Positions 36,157-45,222 of a stretch of DNA of 64,000 nucleotides are shown here, one piece after another. This DNA is from Bacilli bacterium (GTDB taxonomy: Bacteria; Bacillota_I; Bacilli_A; RF39; UBA660). The translations under genes and the position numbers were made by a program. Positions within the stretch are counted from its first letter, which is position 1. Every line of letters begins with the position of its first letter. The DNA lies in assembly GCA_028708945.1 (NCBI GenBank), contig JAQVXV010000003.1:1-64000 (forward strand), written 5' to 3'. The notes below the pieces were generated by a model. That model worked only from the letters and a program-made list of their open reading frames with translations. It ran no database searches and was not told the DNA's origin.

Positions 36157-37239
36157 TTATTTCCTATCTATTAATTTTCTTAACTTTTCATAAATGATTG
36201 TTGCACTATTATCGACACCTAAACCATTTAAATTATTGCTCATTTCTTTTAATTTTTGATCATTATAGATCAGTTCATCAATCTTTCTAACTAGAATATC
36301 ACCTTTAAGATCTTGTTCTTCTAGGATAACTGCGGCTTTATTTTCACTTAAATCTAAAGCGTTTTTAAATTGATGATTATTAGGGACATATGGACTTGGA
36401 ATGATAATAGAAGGTATTTTTAAAGCCATTATTTCACTTAAAGTCGAAGCACCACCCCTAGTAACAATAAGATCACTTTTCTTCATAATTCTTGTCATCT
36501 TATCAACATAAGGAACTACTTTAACATTTCTCGGAAAATTATTGTTGGCAATATCCTGATAATTATCTTTTCCAGTAACAAATAAAACTTCATAATCTTT
36601 GTTATTAAATAAATTGATTGATTTTTTTAAAAAATCATTTATTTTTGCTGATCCTAAGGACCCCATTACTATGAGTACTAATTTTCTATTTTCACTTAAA
36701 TTAAACTCTTTTTTATCTGCACTTGCTACCTTTAAAGCTTCTTCACTACATGGATTTCCTGTAAACACTGTTTTATATTCAGGAAAATATTTAATTGACG
36801 ATTTAAACGATACCCCTATCATATCAGCGTATTTTTCTAAAAATGAATTAGCCTTTCCAGGAACACTATTTTGTTCGTGAATAAAAGTTTTATATCCTAA
36901 ATTTTTAGCAGTTCTTACAACTGGAAAAGTTACATAACCTCCAACACCTATTACAACATCTGGTTTAAAATCTTCTATTAATTTTTTACATTCCTTAAAA
37001 CTTTTAACCAAACAACTTATTGTCTTAAAATTTTTCAACAATTTTTTTCGATTAAAACCATATATTTCTATTGATTGAAAAGGTATATTGTACTTAGGGA
37101 TGATATCTTTTTCCATCCTATTATGTGTACCAATGTATAAGAATTTACTATTAGGTTCTTTTTCTTTTATTTTATTAATAATTGCCAAAGCCGGATAAAT
37201 ATGGCCACCTGTTCCACCAGCACTGATAACAACTTTCAT
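36157..37239 (-). CDS. murG: MurG, lipid II-forming GlcNAc transferase
   Basis: 360 residues from ATG 37237-37239 (SD AGGATGTG); an ATG at 37255-37257 would lie upstream of the transcription start expected from the -10. Transfers GlcNAc to lipid I on the inner membrane face. The N-terminal glycine loop SAGGTGGHIYPALAI, VIGVGGYVTFP, HEQNSVPGKAN and the UDP-GlcNAc site RGGASTLSEIMALKIP are intact. Confidence 0.96.
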   Translation of the reverse strand: MKVVISAGGTGGHIYPALAIINKIKEKEPNSKFLYIGTHNRMEKDIIPKYNIPFQSIEIYGFNRKKLLKNFKTISCLVKSFKECKKLIEDFKPDVVIGVGGYVTFPVVRTAKNLGYKTFIHEQNSVPGKANSFLEKYADMIGVSFKSSIKYFPEYKTVFTGNPCSEEALKVASADKKEFNLSENRKLVLIVMGSLGSAKINDFLKKSINLFNNKDYEVLFVTGKDNYQDIANNNFPRNVKVVPYVDKMTRIMKKSDLIVTRGGASTLSEIMALKIPSIIIPSPYVPNNHQFKNALDLSENKAAVILEEQDLKGDILVRKIDELIYNDQKLKEMSNNLNGLGVDNSATIIYEKLRKLIDRK

Positions 37240-37258
37240 TGAATCACATCCTATCATA

Positions 37259-37264
37259 ATTATA
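37259..37264 (-). promoter_or_regulatory. Extended -10 promoter of murG-murB-divIB
   Basis: TGG-TATAAT on the minus strand, 19 bases upstream of the murG ATG; gives a very short leader. Confidence 0.55.
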
Positions 37265-37290
37265 CCATAAATATATTCAATAATAAAAGA

Positions 37291-37310
37291 AAAAAGTAGT
37301 GTTAACTACT
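37291..37310 (-). terminator. Terminator overlapping the uppP stop
   Basis: AGTAGT-TAAC-ACTACT then T6 on the minus strand; the stem contains the stop codon 37306-37308. Confidence 0.8.
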
Positions 37311-38112
37311 TTAATAATAAAAGGACAATTATTCCTAAAACAATACGATAATAACCAAATATTTTAAAATCATGTTTTTTAACATAACTCATCAATAACT
37401 TTATAGCCACCATTGAAACTACAAATGCTGATAAAGTTCCTATTAACAAAATAATTATTTCATAAGTACTAAATACCAATCCAAACTTCACTATTTTTAA
37501 TAAACTAGCACCTACCATAACAGGAATTGCTAAGAAAAATGTGAATTCAGCAGCGATTGGACGAGATACCCCAATTAGTAATGCCCCTATTATTGTAGCA
37601 CCAGATCTTGATACTCCTGGAAATACAGCTGCAAAGACTTGAAATAATCCAATTATCAAAGCTGTTTTATAAGTAATATCTTTAATATTGTTTATTTTAG
37701 ATTCTTTTTTATTAAATGTTTCAATTAAAATGAATATGATTCCCACAACTATAAGTGCGATTGAAACAGATGTTGCATTATAAAATTTTGCTTCAAAAAA
37801 ATCGTCAAATAAGATACCAATTACAGCTGCCGGTAAACATGCTACTACTATTTTAAACCACATATTTAAAGTATCTTTTTTAATATAGTTTTCTTCTTTT
37901 TTACTAAAAGGCCATAAAGTATTCCAAAATAAGAATATAACTGCAAATATTGCGCCTAATTGTATAACTACTTCAAAAACTCTAAAAAAATCATCCGATA
38001 CATTTAGTGGTAAAAATTCTTGTAATAAAATTAAATGCCCTGTACTACTAACCGGTAACCATTCTGTTATCCCTTCAATAATACCATATAATAAAGATTT
38101 TATTATTTCCAT
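37306..38112 (-). CDS. uppP: Undecaprenyl-diphosphatase (BacA type)
   Basis: 268 residues, about eight membrane helices. Recycles the undecaprenyl carrier for wall and capsule synthesis. The two active-site motifs are present: EGITEWLPVSSTGH near the N-terminus and PGVSRSGATIIG in the second half. Normal length. Serves both the wall genes just downstream and the polysaccharide genes at the right of the window. Confidence 0.95.
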   Translation of the reverse strand: MEIIKSLLYGIIEGITEWLPVSSTGHLILLQEFLPLNVSDDFFRVFEVVIQLGAIFAVIFLFWNTLWPFSKKEENYIKKDTLNMWFKIVVACLPAAVIGILFDDFFEAKFYNATSVSIALIVVGIIFILIETFNKKESKINNIKDITYKTALIIGLFQVFAAVFPGVSRSGATIIGALLIGVSRPIAAEFTFFLAIPVMVGASLLKIVKFGLVFSTYEIIILLIGTLSAFVVSMVAIKLLMSYVKKHDFKIFGYYRIVLGIIVLLLLK

Positions 38113-38120
38113 AAGTCCTC

Positions 38121-40637
38121 CTATATATTTTCTTCTCTGATAGTATCTATAATATTTTCATGTTTAATCTTACTAGTTGAATAAAACATCGTTGAAAGAA
38201 TAATTATAAATACTCCAATAATTGCATAAAGAATATATTTCCAAGGAATGATAAATCCTATATCAGCTACATCACTAACAGATTTAAATATAAGAAATAC
38301 TACTAACATCGATAATATTAATCCATATAGTAATGATTTTAATCCAAAGAACAAACTTTCTAAAAACAACATTTTGTTAAATCCCTTAGGAGTAAGTCCA
38401 ACACTTCTTAACATTGCAAACTCTTTTCTTCTAAGAGCAATATTAGTATTGATAGTATTAAATACACTTGTAACTCCTATTAAAGTCGTAAGTCCAATAA
38501 ATCCATATACTAATATTTTTACTACTAATATTATATTTTTTTGCATTTTTAAATTTTCACTTACGTTATTATAGTAAAAATTCTTATCACTTAAATCTCC
38601 ATTTTGATATTGATCTAATAATTTAACCACATTTGTTGTATCCTTAGCATATAGCATTAAAGAAACACTCATATTGTTAGAAGAATTCGGATATTTATAA
38701 CTTTCAACTAACTGTTTGTTAACTACAAATGTTGGGTATGTTGAATAGTAATAAGCCATATTGTCTAGTTTTACATCTGTTAAATAATAGTCATCGATTT
38801 TTGAATAACAATCTTCATTCATTTTATCATTTATTTCATCATATGAATAATCACATATATCAAACGATACTATTTTATCATATTTTTTTATTTCTAAATA
38901 TTTTCTTTTATTATTAGAATAATCCATTTTCACATAATAATTATATAAAATTGGTTTCATTTCTTTTCCATTAACTTGTTTTAAATATTGATTATAATCT
39001 TCATCTGTTAAAATCATAAAGATAAGTGGATACATAACATCTTCATCTTTACTGTCTTCTTTATACGGATCTTTAAAATGAATATCACTGGTAGCTTTCA
39101 TATATGTTAAATAATAAGATCCTTTATCTGAGGCCTTAATTAAGTTTTCAGCATAATCAGAAGCCCCTTCAAAATAGTCATAATAAACATCTATATCATA
39201 TTCAGGAACTCCTATATAATCATTAGCAGGTTCAATTATATATTGAATAAAAGATGAGAATGATATAAATAAAATAATACTTACTACTAATGAGATAACA
39301 GTTATTCGATATTTTTTCTTATTTCTTTTAATATTTTTTAGTGAAATATCTCCTTCAACTCCGAATATTAACCTTATTAATTTAGAAGTTCTCACTTTTT
39401 TACCTTTTATTTTAATATCAGTATTTTGTCTTATAGCATCGATTGGACTAATTCTACTAGCCATTTTAGCAGGTAAATACGCTGATATAATTATAACAAT
39501 AACCATAAAGATTAAAGGTATTAAAATAAATAATGGATAGACACTTAATCTTAAAGGCATATCAAAGGCATCTTTTAATAAATCATTTATAATTAATAAA
39601 ACAGTTCCTATTCCTAAGAAAGATGATAAAATCCCTAATGGAATACCGATTATTCCGATTATAAAAGCTTCAAAAAACACTGTTTTTCTTATTTGTTTAC
39701 CTGTAGCACCTATACTTGAAAACAAACCAAATTGCTTCTTTCTTTCCATTACAGAGATTGCAAAGGAATTGTATATTACTATAACACATCCTATTGAAAT
39801 AAGTGTTAAAACAATTGTCATTATGCCACCAATTGCTGTAACTATATTTTTATAACCACTAGCGCCATACATTCCTAATAAAGCATCATTTATTAATACA
39901 TCACTTTTATCAATTCCTAAATCTTTTTCAAAAGATTCTGAAATTTCATATGTTTTAGCTGGTTTTTTATAAACAACTAACAAATTAATATTACTTTTAT
40001 TTTCTTCTTTTGTAAAAACATAATATCCTGGTGAACTATAATCTTCAAGACTACTTCTTTTTACTATTCCAGTAATAGTATATTGTTTTTCATATTCTTC
40101 AATTAAAATATCATCACCAATTACGATATCTTCCTTATTATCAGATTCTATAGTATTTGTTTTTATATAACCTACTTTTAAATCAAGTTTATCTCCAACT
40201 TTATATTCTACTTTACCATTTGTAAATATGTGTTCTGAAATAACTATTTCATTTGAATTAGAAGGAAATCTACCTTCGATTAAATTTAATTCTTCAAATA
40301 AATTATCAGAAGCTCCTACTACTAATAAATAAGGTTTATACTCATTTTTTGATCCTTCTAAATATGCATACCCTATTTTATTATAATAAAAGTATTCTTT
40401 AATATCTTTATTTTCTTTAACAAGCTCCAACTTTGAATATTCTACATCTCTATATTCCACATGATGTCTTCCATTATATTCTATAATAGATTGAATTGCA
40501 TTATCTCTTAAAGTAGAAAATAACAGTCCTATTCCTACCATTAATGCAGTAGATAGCAATACTCCAATAATAGTTACAATAGTCCTTTTTTTATTCATTG
40601 TTAAATGTTTAACTGTTAATTTATTCAGTATATTCAT
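38121..40637 (-). CDS. ABC transporter permease with two FtsX-like domains
   Basis: 838 residues. N-terminal membrane helix (about 20-40), a long extracytoplasmic region, a three-helix FtsX/MacB core around 265-395 (with MERKKQFGLFSSIGATGKQIRK), a further membrane helix near 445, a second outer domain, and a C-terminal FtsX core (RRKEFAMLRSVGLTPKGFNKML). This duplicated design fits exporters of peptides or lipoproteins and peptide-resistance systems rather than importers. The start overlaps the ATPase gene by 17 bases. Confidence 0.85.
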   Translation of the reverse strand: MNILNKLTVKHLTMNKKRTIVTIIGVLLSTALMVGIGLLFSTLRDNAIQSIIEYNGRHHVEYRDVEYSKLELVKENKDIKEYFYYNKIGYAYLEGSKNEYKPYLLVVGASDNLFEELNLIEGRFPSNSNEIVISEHIFTNGKVEYKVGDKLDLKVGYIKTNTIESDNKEDIVIGDDILIEEYEKQYTITGIVKRSSLEDYSSPGYYVFTKEENKSNINLLVVYKKPAKTYEISESFEKDLGIDKSDVLINDALLGMYGASGYKNIVTAIGGIMTIVLTLISIGCVIVIYNSFAISVMERKKQFGLFSSIGATGKQIRKTVFFEAFIIGIIGIPLGILSSFLGIGTVLLIINDLLKDAFDMPLRLSVYPLFILIPLIFMVIVIIISAYLPAKMASRISPIDAIRQNTDIKIKGKKVRTSKLIRLIFGVEGDISLKNIKRNKKKYRITVISLVVSIILFISFSSFIQYIIEPANDYIGVPEYDIDVYYDYFEGASDYAENLIKASDKGSYYLTYMKATSDIHFKDPYKEDSKDEDVMYPLIFMILTDEDYNQYLKQVNGKEMKPILYNYYVKMDYSNNKRKYLEIKKYDKIVSFDICDYSYDEINDKMNEDCYSKIDDYYLTDVKLDNMAYYYSTYPTFVVNKQLVESYKYPNSSNNMSVSLMLYAKDTTNVVKLLDQYQNGDLSDKNFYYNNVSENLKMQKNIILVVKILVYGFIGLTTLIGVTSVFNTINTNIALRRKEFAMLRSVGLTPKGFNKMLFLESLFFGLKSLLYGLILSMLVVFLIFKSVSDVADIGFIIPWKYILYAIIGVFIIILSTMFYSTSKIKHENIIDTIREENI

Positions 40638-41316
40638 AATTTACTTTCTCATCACTCACAATTTTGCCATCTTCTAATTTTATAATTCTATTAGCATTAG
40701 TTGCTAAAGAAGTATCATGAGTTATCATTATAATTGTTTGGTTATATTTTTCATTTGATAATTTGAGTAAATCAATTATATCTTGACTTGCTTTACTATC
40801 TAAATTACCTGTTGGTTCATCTGCTAACACTAATGATGGTCTATTCATTAAAGCCCTTCCAATAGAAACTCTTTGTTGTTGTCCACCACTTAATTCATTT
40901 GGTAAGTGATTAACCCTATTTTTAAGTCCTAATATTTCTACTAGTTCTTTTAAATAATCCAAATCAATTTTTTTGTTATCCAATAATACCGGTAAAGTAA
41001 TATTTTCATTGACATTTAAAATTGGAATTAGATTATAAAATTGATATATTAAACCAACTTCTTTTCTTCTGAAAACTGCTAAATCATTTTCATTTAATTT
41101 ATATACATCTTTATTATTTATGATGATATTTCCCTTAGTAGGTCTATCAACACCACCTAACAAATGTAATAAAGTACTTTTTCCACTTCCACTAGCGCCT
41201 ACAATCGCTACAAATTCGCCTTGTTCAACACTAAAACTAACATCATCTAAAGCTATTACTTTAGTTTCACCTTTTCCATATGTTTTAGTTAAATTATTAA
41301 CTTCTAATATTTTCAT
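40621..41316 (-). CDS. ABC transporter ATP-binding protein (MacB/LolD type)
   Basis: 231 residues. Walker A GASGSGKST starts at G40, signature LSGGQQQRVSIGRAL, Walker B LVLADEPTGNLD, H-loop MITHD. The KTYGKGETKVIALDDVSF start and IYQFYNLIPILNVNENITLP are typical of ATPases that pair with FtsX-like permeases. Lies just upstream of and overlapping its permease. Its promoter region holds two pseudo-palindromes, so expression is probably regulated. SD GAGGAGG. Confidence 0.93.
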   Translation of the reverse strand: MKILEVNNLTKTYGKGETKVIALDDVSFSVEQGEFVAIVGASGSGKSTLLHLLGGVDRPTKGNIIINNKDVYKLNENDLAVFRRKEVGLIYQFYNLIPILNVNENITLPVLLDNKKIDLDYLKELVEILGLKNRVNHLPNELSGGQQQRVSIGRALMNRPSLVLADEPTGNLDSKASQDIIDLLKLSNEKYNQTIIMITHDTSLATNANRIIKLEDGKIVSDEKVNYEYTE

Positions 41317-41366
41317 AAATCCTCCTCTTGTTAATTATAATAAAACATTATTTATTAAATTACTAT

Positions 41367-41399
41367 AACTTTCAAGTTGTTTTTTGTTAACTTTCAGTT
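41367..41399. promoter_or_regulatory. Twin operator upstream of the ABC exporter
   Basis: Two related pseudo-palindromes, AACTT-TC-AAGTT (41367-41378) and AACT-TTC-AGTT (41389-41399), start 22 bases apart, two helical turns. They lie just downstream of the TATAAT at 41408-41413, a position for a repressor that blocks transcription of the exporter genes. No regulator gene is next to the operon. Confidence 0.6.
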
Positions 41400-41407
41400 G
41401 CTATTTA

Positions 41408-41413
41408 ATTATA
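41408..41413 (-). promoter_or_regulatory. -10 of the ABC exporter operon
   Basis: TATAAT on the minus strand; the -35 at normal spacing is poor. The 5' leader is about 85 bases. Confidence 0.5.
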
Positions 41414-41446
41414 CTATAAAAATACAAATAAATAAATTATATCTTA

Positions 41447-41471
41447 CAAAAAAAGAAGTTTATTCAACTTC
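41447..41471 (-). terminator. Terminator overlapping the RNase J-like gene stop
   Basis: GAAGTT-GAATA-AACTTC then T7 on the minus strand; contains the stop codon at 41460. Confidence 0.8.
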
Positions 41472-43109
41472 TTGGATAACTGATAGAATCATCGGTTTAC
41501 ATTCTGTTTCTTGATATAAATATTTTCCAATTTTATCTCTTAAACTAAATCTTACTTTATTAAAATCAATGTAATTATTATTTGTATTTTCAATTATTAT
41601 TTCAAGTGCTAATTTTTCAATTTCTTTTATTAAATCAGCATTATCTTTTACAAAGATAAATCCTCTTGTCAATATTTCAGGTCCAGAGACTATTTTTTTA
41701 GTCTTTTTATTTAGAGTTACTATTGTAATTAAAATACCATTTTCACTTAATTGTTCACGGTCTTTTAATACTAGTTCCCCTATATCACCAACAGTTTTTC
41801 CATCAATTAAAATATCATCTGCTGCTACTTTTTCATTAGTTTCAATTAATTGACCATCAGTAATATTTATTACTTCACCATTTAATCTTAACAAAATATC
41901 TTTTTCATCCATGCCTAATTTTAATGCTATTTCTTTATTAGCAACCAAATGACGATATTCACCAATTACTGGAAAATAATATTTTGGTTTCATTAAATTA
42001 AGCATAAGCATTATATCTTCACTTGAAGCATGTAATGAATAATATTTTTTAGAAGATATTATTACTAGATTAGCTCCCATTTTAGCAATTTTATCGAATA
42101 CTTCAGTCGATGTTTTTTCCATACCATCATATACTGGAGATGCAAATAATACAGTGTCTTTATTACTTATTTTAATGAATTTATCAAAACCTTTAATTAT
42201 TCTTTTCATATTAGAATATGGTTTTTCTCTTTCATCAGATATTAAAATAATAATACCTTCATCATTTACATGATTAACGCCTAAAATTCGCTCTTTATCA
42301 AATTTTATATAACCTTTTTCAATTGAATTAGTAATTATTTTGAGCAAACTCTTACCCATTATGACTACATTTCTTTTTCCTTTCATGATTTCAGTAAAAA
42401 GTTCTTGTAATCTAAATAATTGTGTTGCAAAAACATTGACTAATATTCTTCCTTCATTGCGGTTAATTGTCTCACTTAATATAGATGCTGTACGATGTTT
42501 TGGTGAAGTAAATCCTAATTTATCAGCATATAAACTTTCACTCATTAAACATAGTACTCCTTGTTTACCAATATACGCTAATTTGCCAATATCCGTTTGA
42601 TAATAACCAAGTAGCGATGGATCGAACATAAAGTTACCAGTATAAACAATTGCACCATCTTTTGTATTAATAACATATCCCACATTTTCTGGAACACTAT
42701 GGGTTAAACTAATTGGAAAAACACTTATTTCTCCAAAGTTTATTTTTTTATGCGGTTGGATAGTTATTAAATTATCCGTACTTAAATTTTCTTTAATAAA
42801 ATCATCTTTAATAATTTCTAAAGTAAACTCAGTTCCATATACCTTTATATCTTTTATATCTTCTAAAATATCTACTAAGGCTCCCATTTGTTGTTCATGT
42901 CCATGTGTAATAAAAATACCTTTTACTCTTTTAATATTTTCTTTTAAATATTCATATTCAGGAATAATGTAATCTACTCCTAACATTCTATCATCAGCAT
43001 ATTTTAGTCCTGCATCAAAAACAAAAATATTGCTATCTATTTCAACGACATACATGTTTTTTCCAATGTCGTTTAAGCCTCCCAGCCCAAAAATTTTTAT
43101 TTTACTCAT
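41460..43109 (-). CDS. RNase J family protein with a degenerate active site (J2-like)
   Basis: 549 residues, full family length with beta-lactamase, beta-CASP and C-terminal domains. RNase J1 uses an HxHxDH motif; here it is H69-G-H71-E-Q73-Q74, so both the Asp and the last His are lost. The later metal Asp of the TGDF motif is Asn (N159) and the His of IHGEYR is Ile (I382). H137 remains. Nuclease activity is therefore unlikely; a structural partner of an active RNase J1 elsewhere, as for RNase J2 in some Firmicutes, is the best reading. Upstream hypothetical gene follows the same direction. Confidence 0.85.
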   Translation of the reverse strand: MSKIKIFGLGGLNDIGKNMYVVEIDSNIFVFDAGLKYADDRMLGVDYIIPEYEYLKENIKRVKGIFITHGHEQQMGALVDILEDIKDIKVYGTEFTLEIIKDDFIKENLSTDNLITIQPHKKINFGEISVFPISLTHSVPENVGYVINTKDGAIVYTGNFMFDPSLLGYYQTDIGKLAYIGKQGVLCLMSESLYADKLGFTSPKHRTASILSETINRNEGRILVNVFATQLFRLQELFTEIMKGKRNVVIMGKSLLKIITNSIEKGYIKFDKERILGVNHVNDEGIIILISDEREKPYSNMKRIIKGFDKFIKISNKDTVLFASPVYDGMEKTSTEVFDKIAKMGANLVIISSKKYYSLHASSEDIMLMLNLMKPKYYFPVIGEYRHLVANKEIALKLGMDEKDILLRLNGEVINITDGQLIETNEKVAADDILIDGKTVGDIGELVLKDREQLSENGILITIVTLNKKTKKIVSGPEILTRGFIFVKDNADLIKEIEKLALEIIIENTNNNYIDFNKVRFSLRDKIGKYLYQETECKPMILSVIQEVE

Positions 43110-43137
43110 ATATTTCCTTTCTTTAAAACCGTATAAT

Positions 43138-44088
43138 TTAATTCTTTAACTTTGAATATGTATTTATTCCGAACCCTAAATTAATAATTATTATTACTAA
43201 CATTAAAACAAAACCAAAGTTTATTGGAGATGAAAAAAGTAATTGCATACTACGAAGCGAATAATATATTAACCCAAATAGAGTAAAAATTCTACCCATT
43301 AAAACATATTTTTTAAAAAACATATTATTTATGGTTTGAATAATTAACAAAATCATAGCATAACGACCATAACTTTTAAGCAACTCTAAGAATACGTCAA
43401 CATTTACAGTAGCTTTAATAAACCCTAAAAGGGCACCACCAAAACTAGTAAGTAAGAAAAGTGCAAAAACAATAATCAATGTTATATAATTAGCTTTTAT
43501 AGTACGACTATAAAGATGACTGATTTCTTCAATAAAGTCTGTTTTTTCAAGTTTGTTTAACTCTTTTTCTATTTCTCCTAATAAATCATCATCTATTATT
43601 GTACGACTTTCATTCTTTACTTCTTTCCATTTAGCCGCTAATTCTTCTCTTTTAAGTTGACTTAATTCAGACGCTAAAAGTTTCTTTTTTTCTTTAAGAG
43701 AACTAATCATAGGATTTAGATTTTTATTTACTTTAAATAGATCACTCTCTACTAATAAACTATATTTTTCCTTACCTAAATCTTTTGTTATAAAACCAAC
43801 TATAAATAATTTATCTAATTCACTATCAGACAATCTAACAAATCTTATTGTCTTAGGTTCTTCAATAATGTTTTCAATTTTTGCTATCTCGCGATCACTT
43901 GGTCTAGTTACTATAATATCATTTTTATCTTTGGTAATTTTTCCATAATAAATACTATCTTCTGATTTTTTTTCATTAAAAATTACAACTTTAACATCTT
44001 CATTTCGTAGTTGAAAAAACGATAATAATTTATATTCAGCTACTAAGCCTTCTGTTGTAATAAACGTTGTGCTTTTCTTATCACCCAT
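43138..44088 (-). CDS. Membrane protein with N-terminal cytoplasmic domain, unknown function
   Basis: 316 residues, family not recognised. The first 125 residues look like a folded cytoplasmic domain with several beta strands (VKVVIFNEKK, KTIRFVRLSD), followed by a charged coiled coil (about 130-185), then about four membrane helices from 200 to 310. It lies 28 bases upstream of the RNase J-like gene in the same direction with no terminator between, so the two are probably co-transcribed. Confidence 0.6.
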   Translation of the reverse strand: MGDKKSTTFITTEGLVAEYKLLSFFQLRNEDVKVVIFNEKKSEDSIYYGKITKDKNDIIVTRPSDREIAKIENIIEEPKTIRFVRLSDSELDKLFIVGFITKDLGKEKYSLLVESDLFKVNKNLNPMISSLKEKKKLLASELSQLKREELAAKWKEVKNESRTIIDDDLLGEIEKELNKLEKTDFIEEISHLYSRTIKANYITLIIVFALFLLTSFGGALLGFIKATVNVDVFLELLKSYGRYAMILLIIQTINNMFFKKYVLMGRIFTLFGLIYYSLRSMQLLFSSPINFGFVLMLVIIIINLGFGINTYSKLKN

Positions 44089-44098
44089 AAAAATTCTC

Positions 44099-45214
44099 CT
44101 AATCTATCAATAATATCGATGAATCTTCCGTAATAGTATTGATATTATAAATTAATAATCCATCTTTAATATTTTTGTTTTCTTTAATATAATCACTTAT
44201 ACTAGATTTATAAAACCTAGGATCAATTATATGGACTTTTTTAAAGTGATTTACTAAAAAAGGTATCATAGCATTCGCGTAACTATCTTTAATTATAACG
44301 ATTTCTCTCTTGTCAATTATATCACTATTGCTAATAATAATCAATGGATGATTATTATCTAAAAACATAGAATATTTATCTTTAGTCTCCAAATATTTTT
44401 CTTCATAAAGTGTTTTAGTTATTTTATTTTGACTTACATAATTTACTTCTAAATCATAATTTTTATAAGTAAAAGTATGAATTAAATCAGGTGTATGATT
44501 AAAATCACCTGTTTTAGAACATAAAGTTCCACAAAAACTATTAGAAACTTCTTTTATTTTAAAATCATTTATATTAATAGGTTCAATGTTATTCAGTTCA
44601 CAATATTTAACATAGGCAAAATAAGCCCCATAACTAGTCCAATGATGATCTGTTTTATAAAATACTTGATATTCACTTGTCTTTAAAATATCAGTAATAT
44701 CAATTTTATTAAAATTTAAGTTATTATAAATGTTTTTTATATCTTCATATTGACTATTTGGCTTTAATAAAGATGGTAATAAATCCTTATTTATCTCAAT
44801 ACTAGTAGGCGCTAAAATGATATTTAGATTAACATAATTTATTTTTTTATAAAAATTATTTAAACTAGATACAATCTCATCTGAATTATTTAAACCATTA
44901 TATTTTTCAATTAAATAATCATCTTTTCCAAAATAAACACCATTTATTTCATCTTTAAAAGTTGTTCTTAATACATCTTTTCTAAGTAAAATAAAGTTTT
45001 TACGAAAAGCGAATTGATCGTTAAAATAATTTTCTAACTTAGGAATATATTCTCCATTAAACAAAGCCTTAAAAGAAAATTTAGGCAACATTTGAAGAGT
45101 TCTATTTTCTTCTTCTGAAATTTTCTCCTTAGGACTCACTAAAAATAAGAACGTTAAAGAAACTATAAAAACACTAAAAAATATTGTAGAAAATAATTCA
45201 AATTTTTTTTTCAT
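44099..45214 (-). CDS. DHHW-family protein (AlgJ/AlgX-like) for polysaccharide O-acylation
   Basis: 371 residues from ATG 45212-45214. An N-terminal membrane anchor (about 9-27) leads to an SGNH-hydrolase-like domain outside the cell. The name-giving motif is TDHHWTSYGAYFAY around 190, and the later VIKDSYANAMIPFL contains the Ser block. Such proteins take acetyl groups delivered by the MBOAT partner and place them on surface polysaccharides. The MBOAT gene is immediately upstream (8-base spacer). Confidence 0.82.
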   Translation of the reverse strand: MKKKFELFSTIFFSVFIVSLTFLFLVSPKEKISEEENRTLQMLPKFSFKALFNGEYIPKLENYFNDQFAFRKNFILLRKDVLRTTFKDEINGVYFGKDDYLIEKYNGLNNSDEIVSSLNNFYKKINYVNLNIILAPTSIEINKDLLPSLLKPNSQYEDIKNIYNNLNFNKIDITDILKTSEYQVFYKTDHHWTSYGAYFAYVKYCELNNIEPININDFKIKEVSNSFCGTLCSKTGDFNHTPDLIHTFTYKNYDLEVNYVSQNKITKTLYEEKYLETKDKYSMFLDNNHPLIIISNSDIIDKREIVIIKDSYANAMIPFLVNHFKKVHIIDPRFYKSSISDYIKENKNIKDGLLIYNINTITEDSSILLID

Positions 45215-45222
45215 TTTATCCC

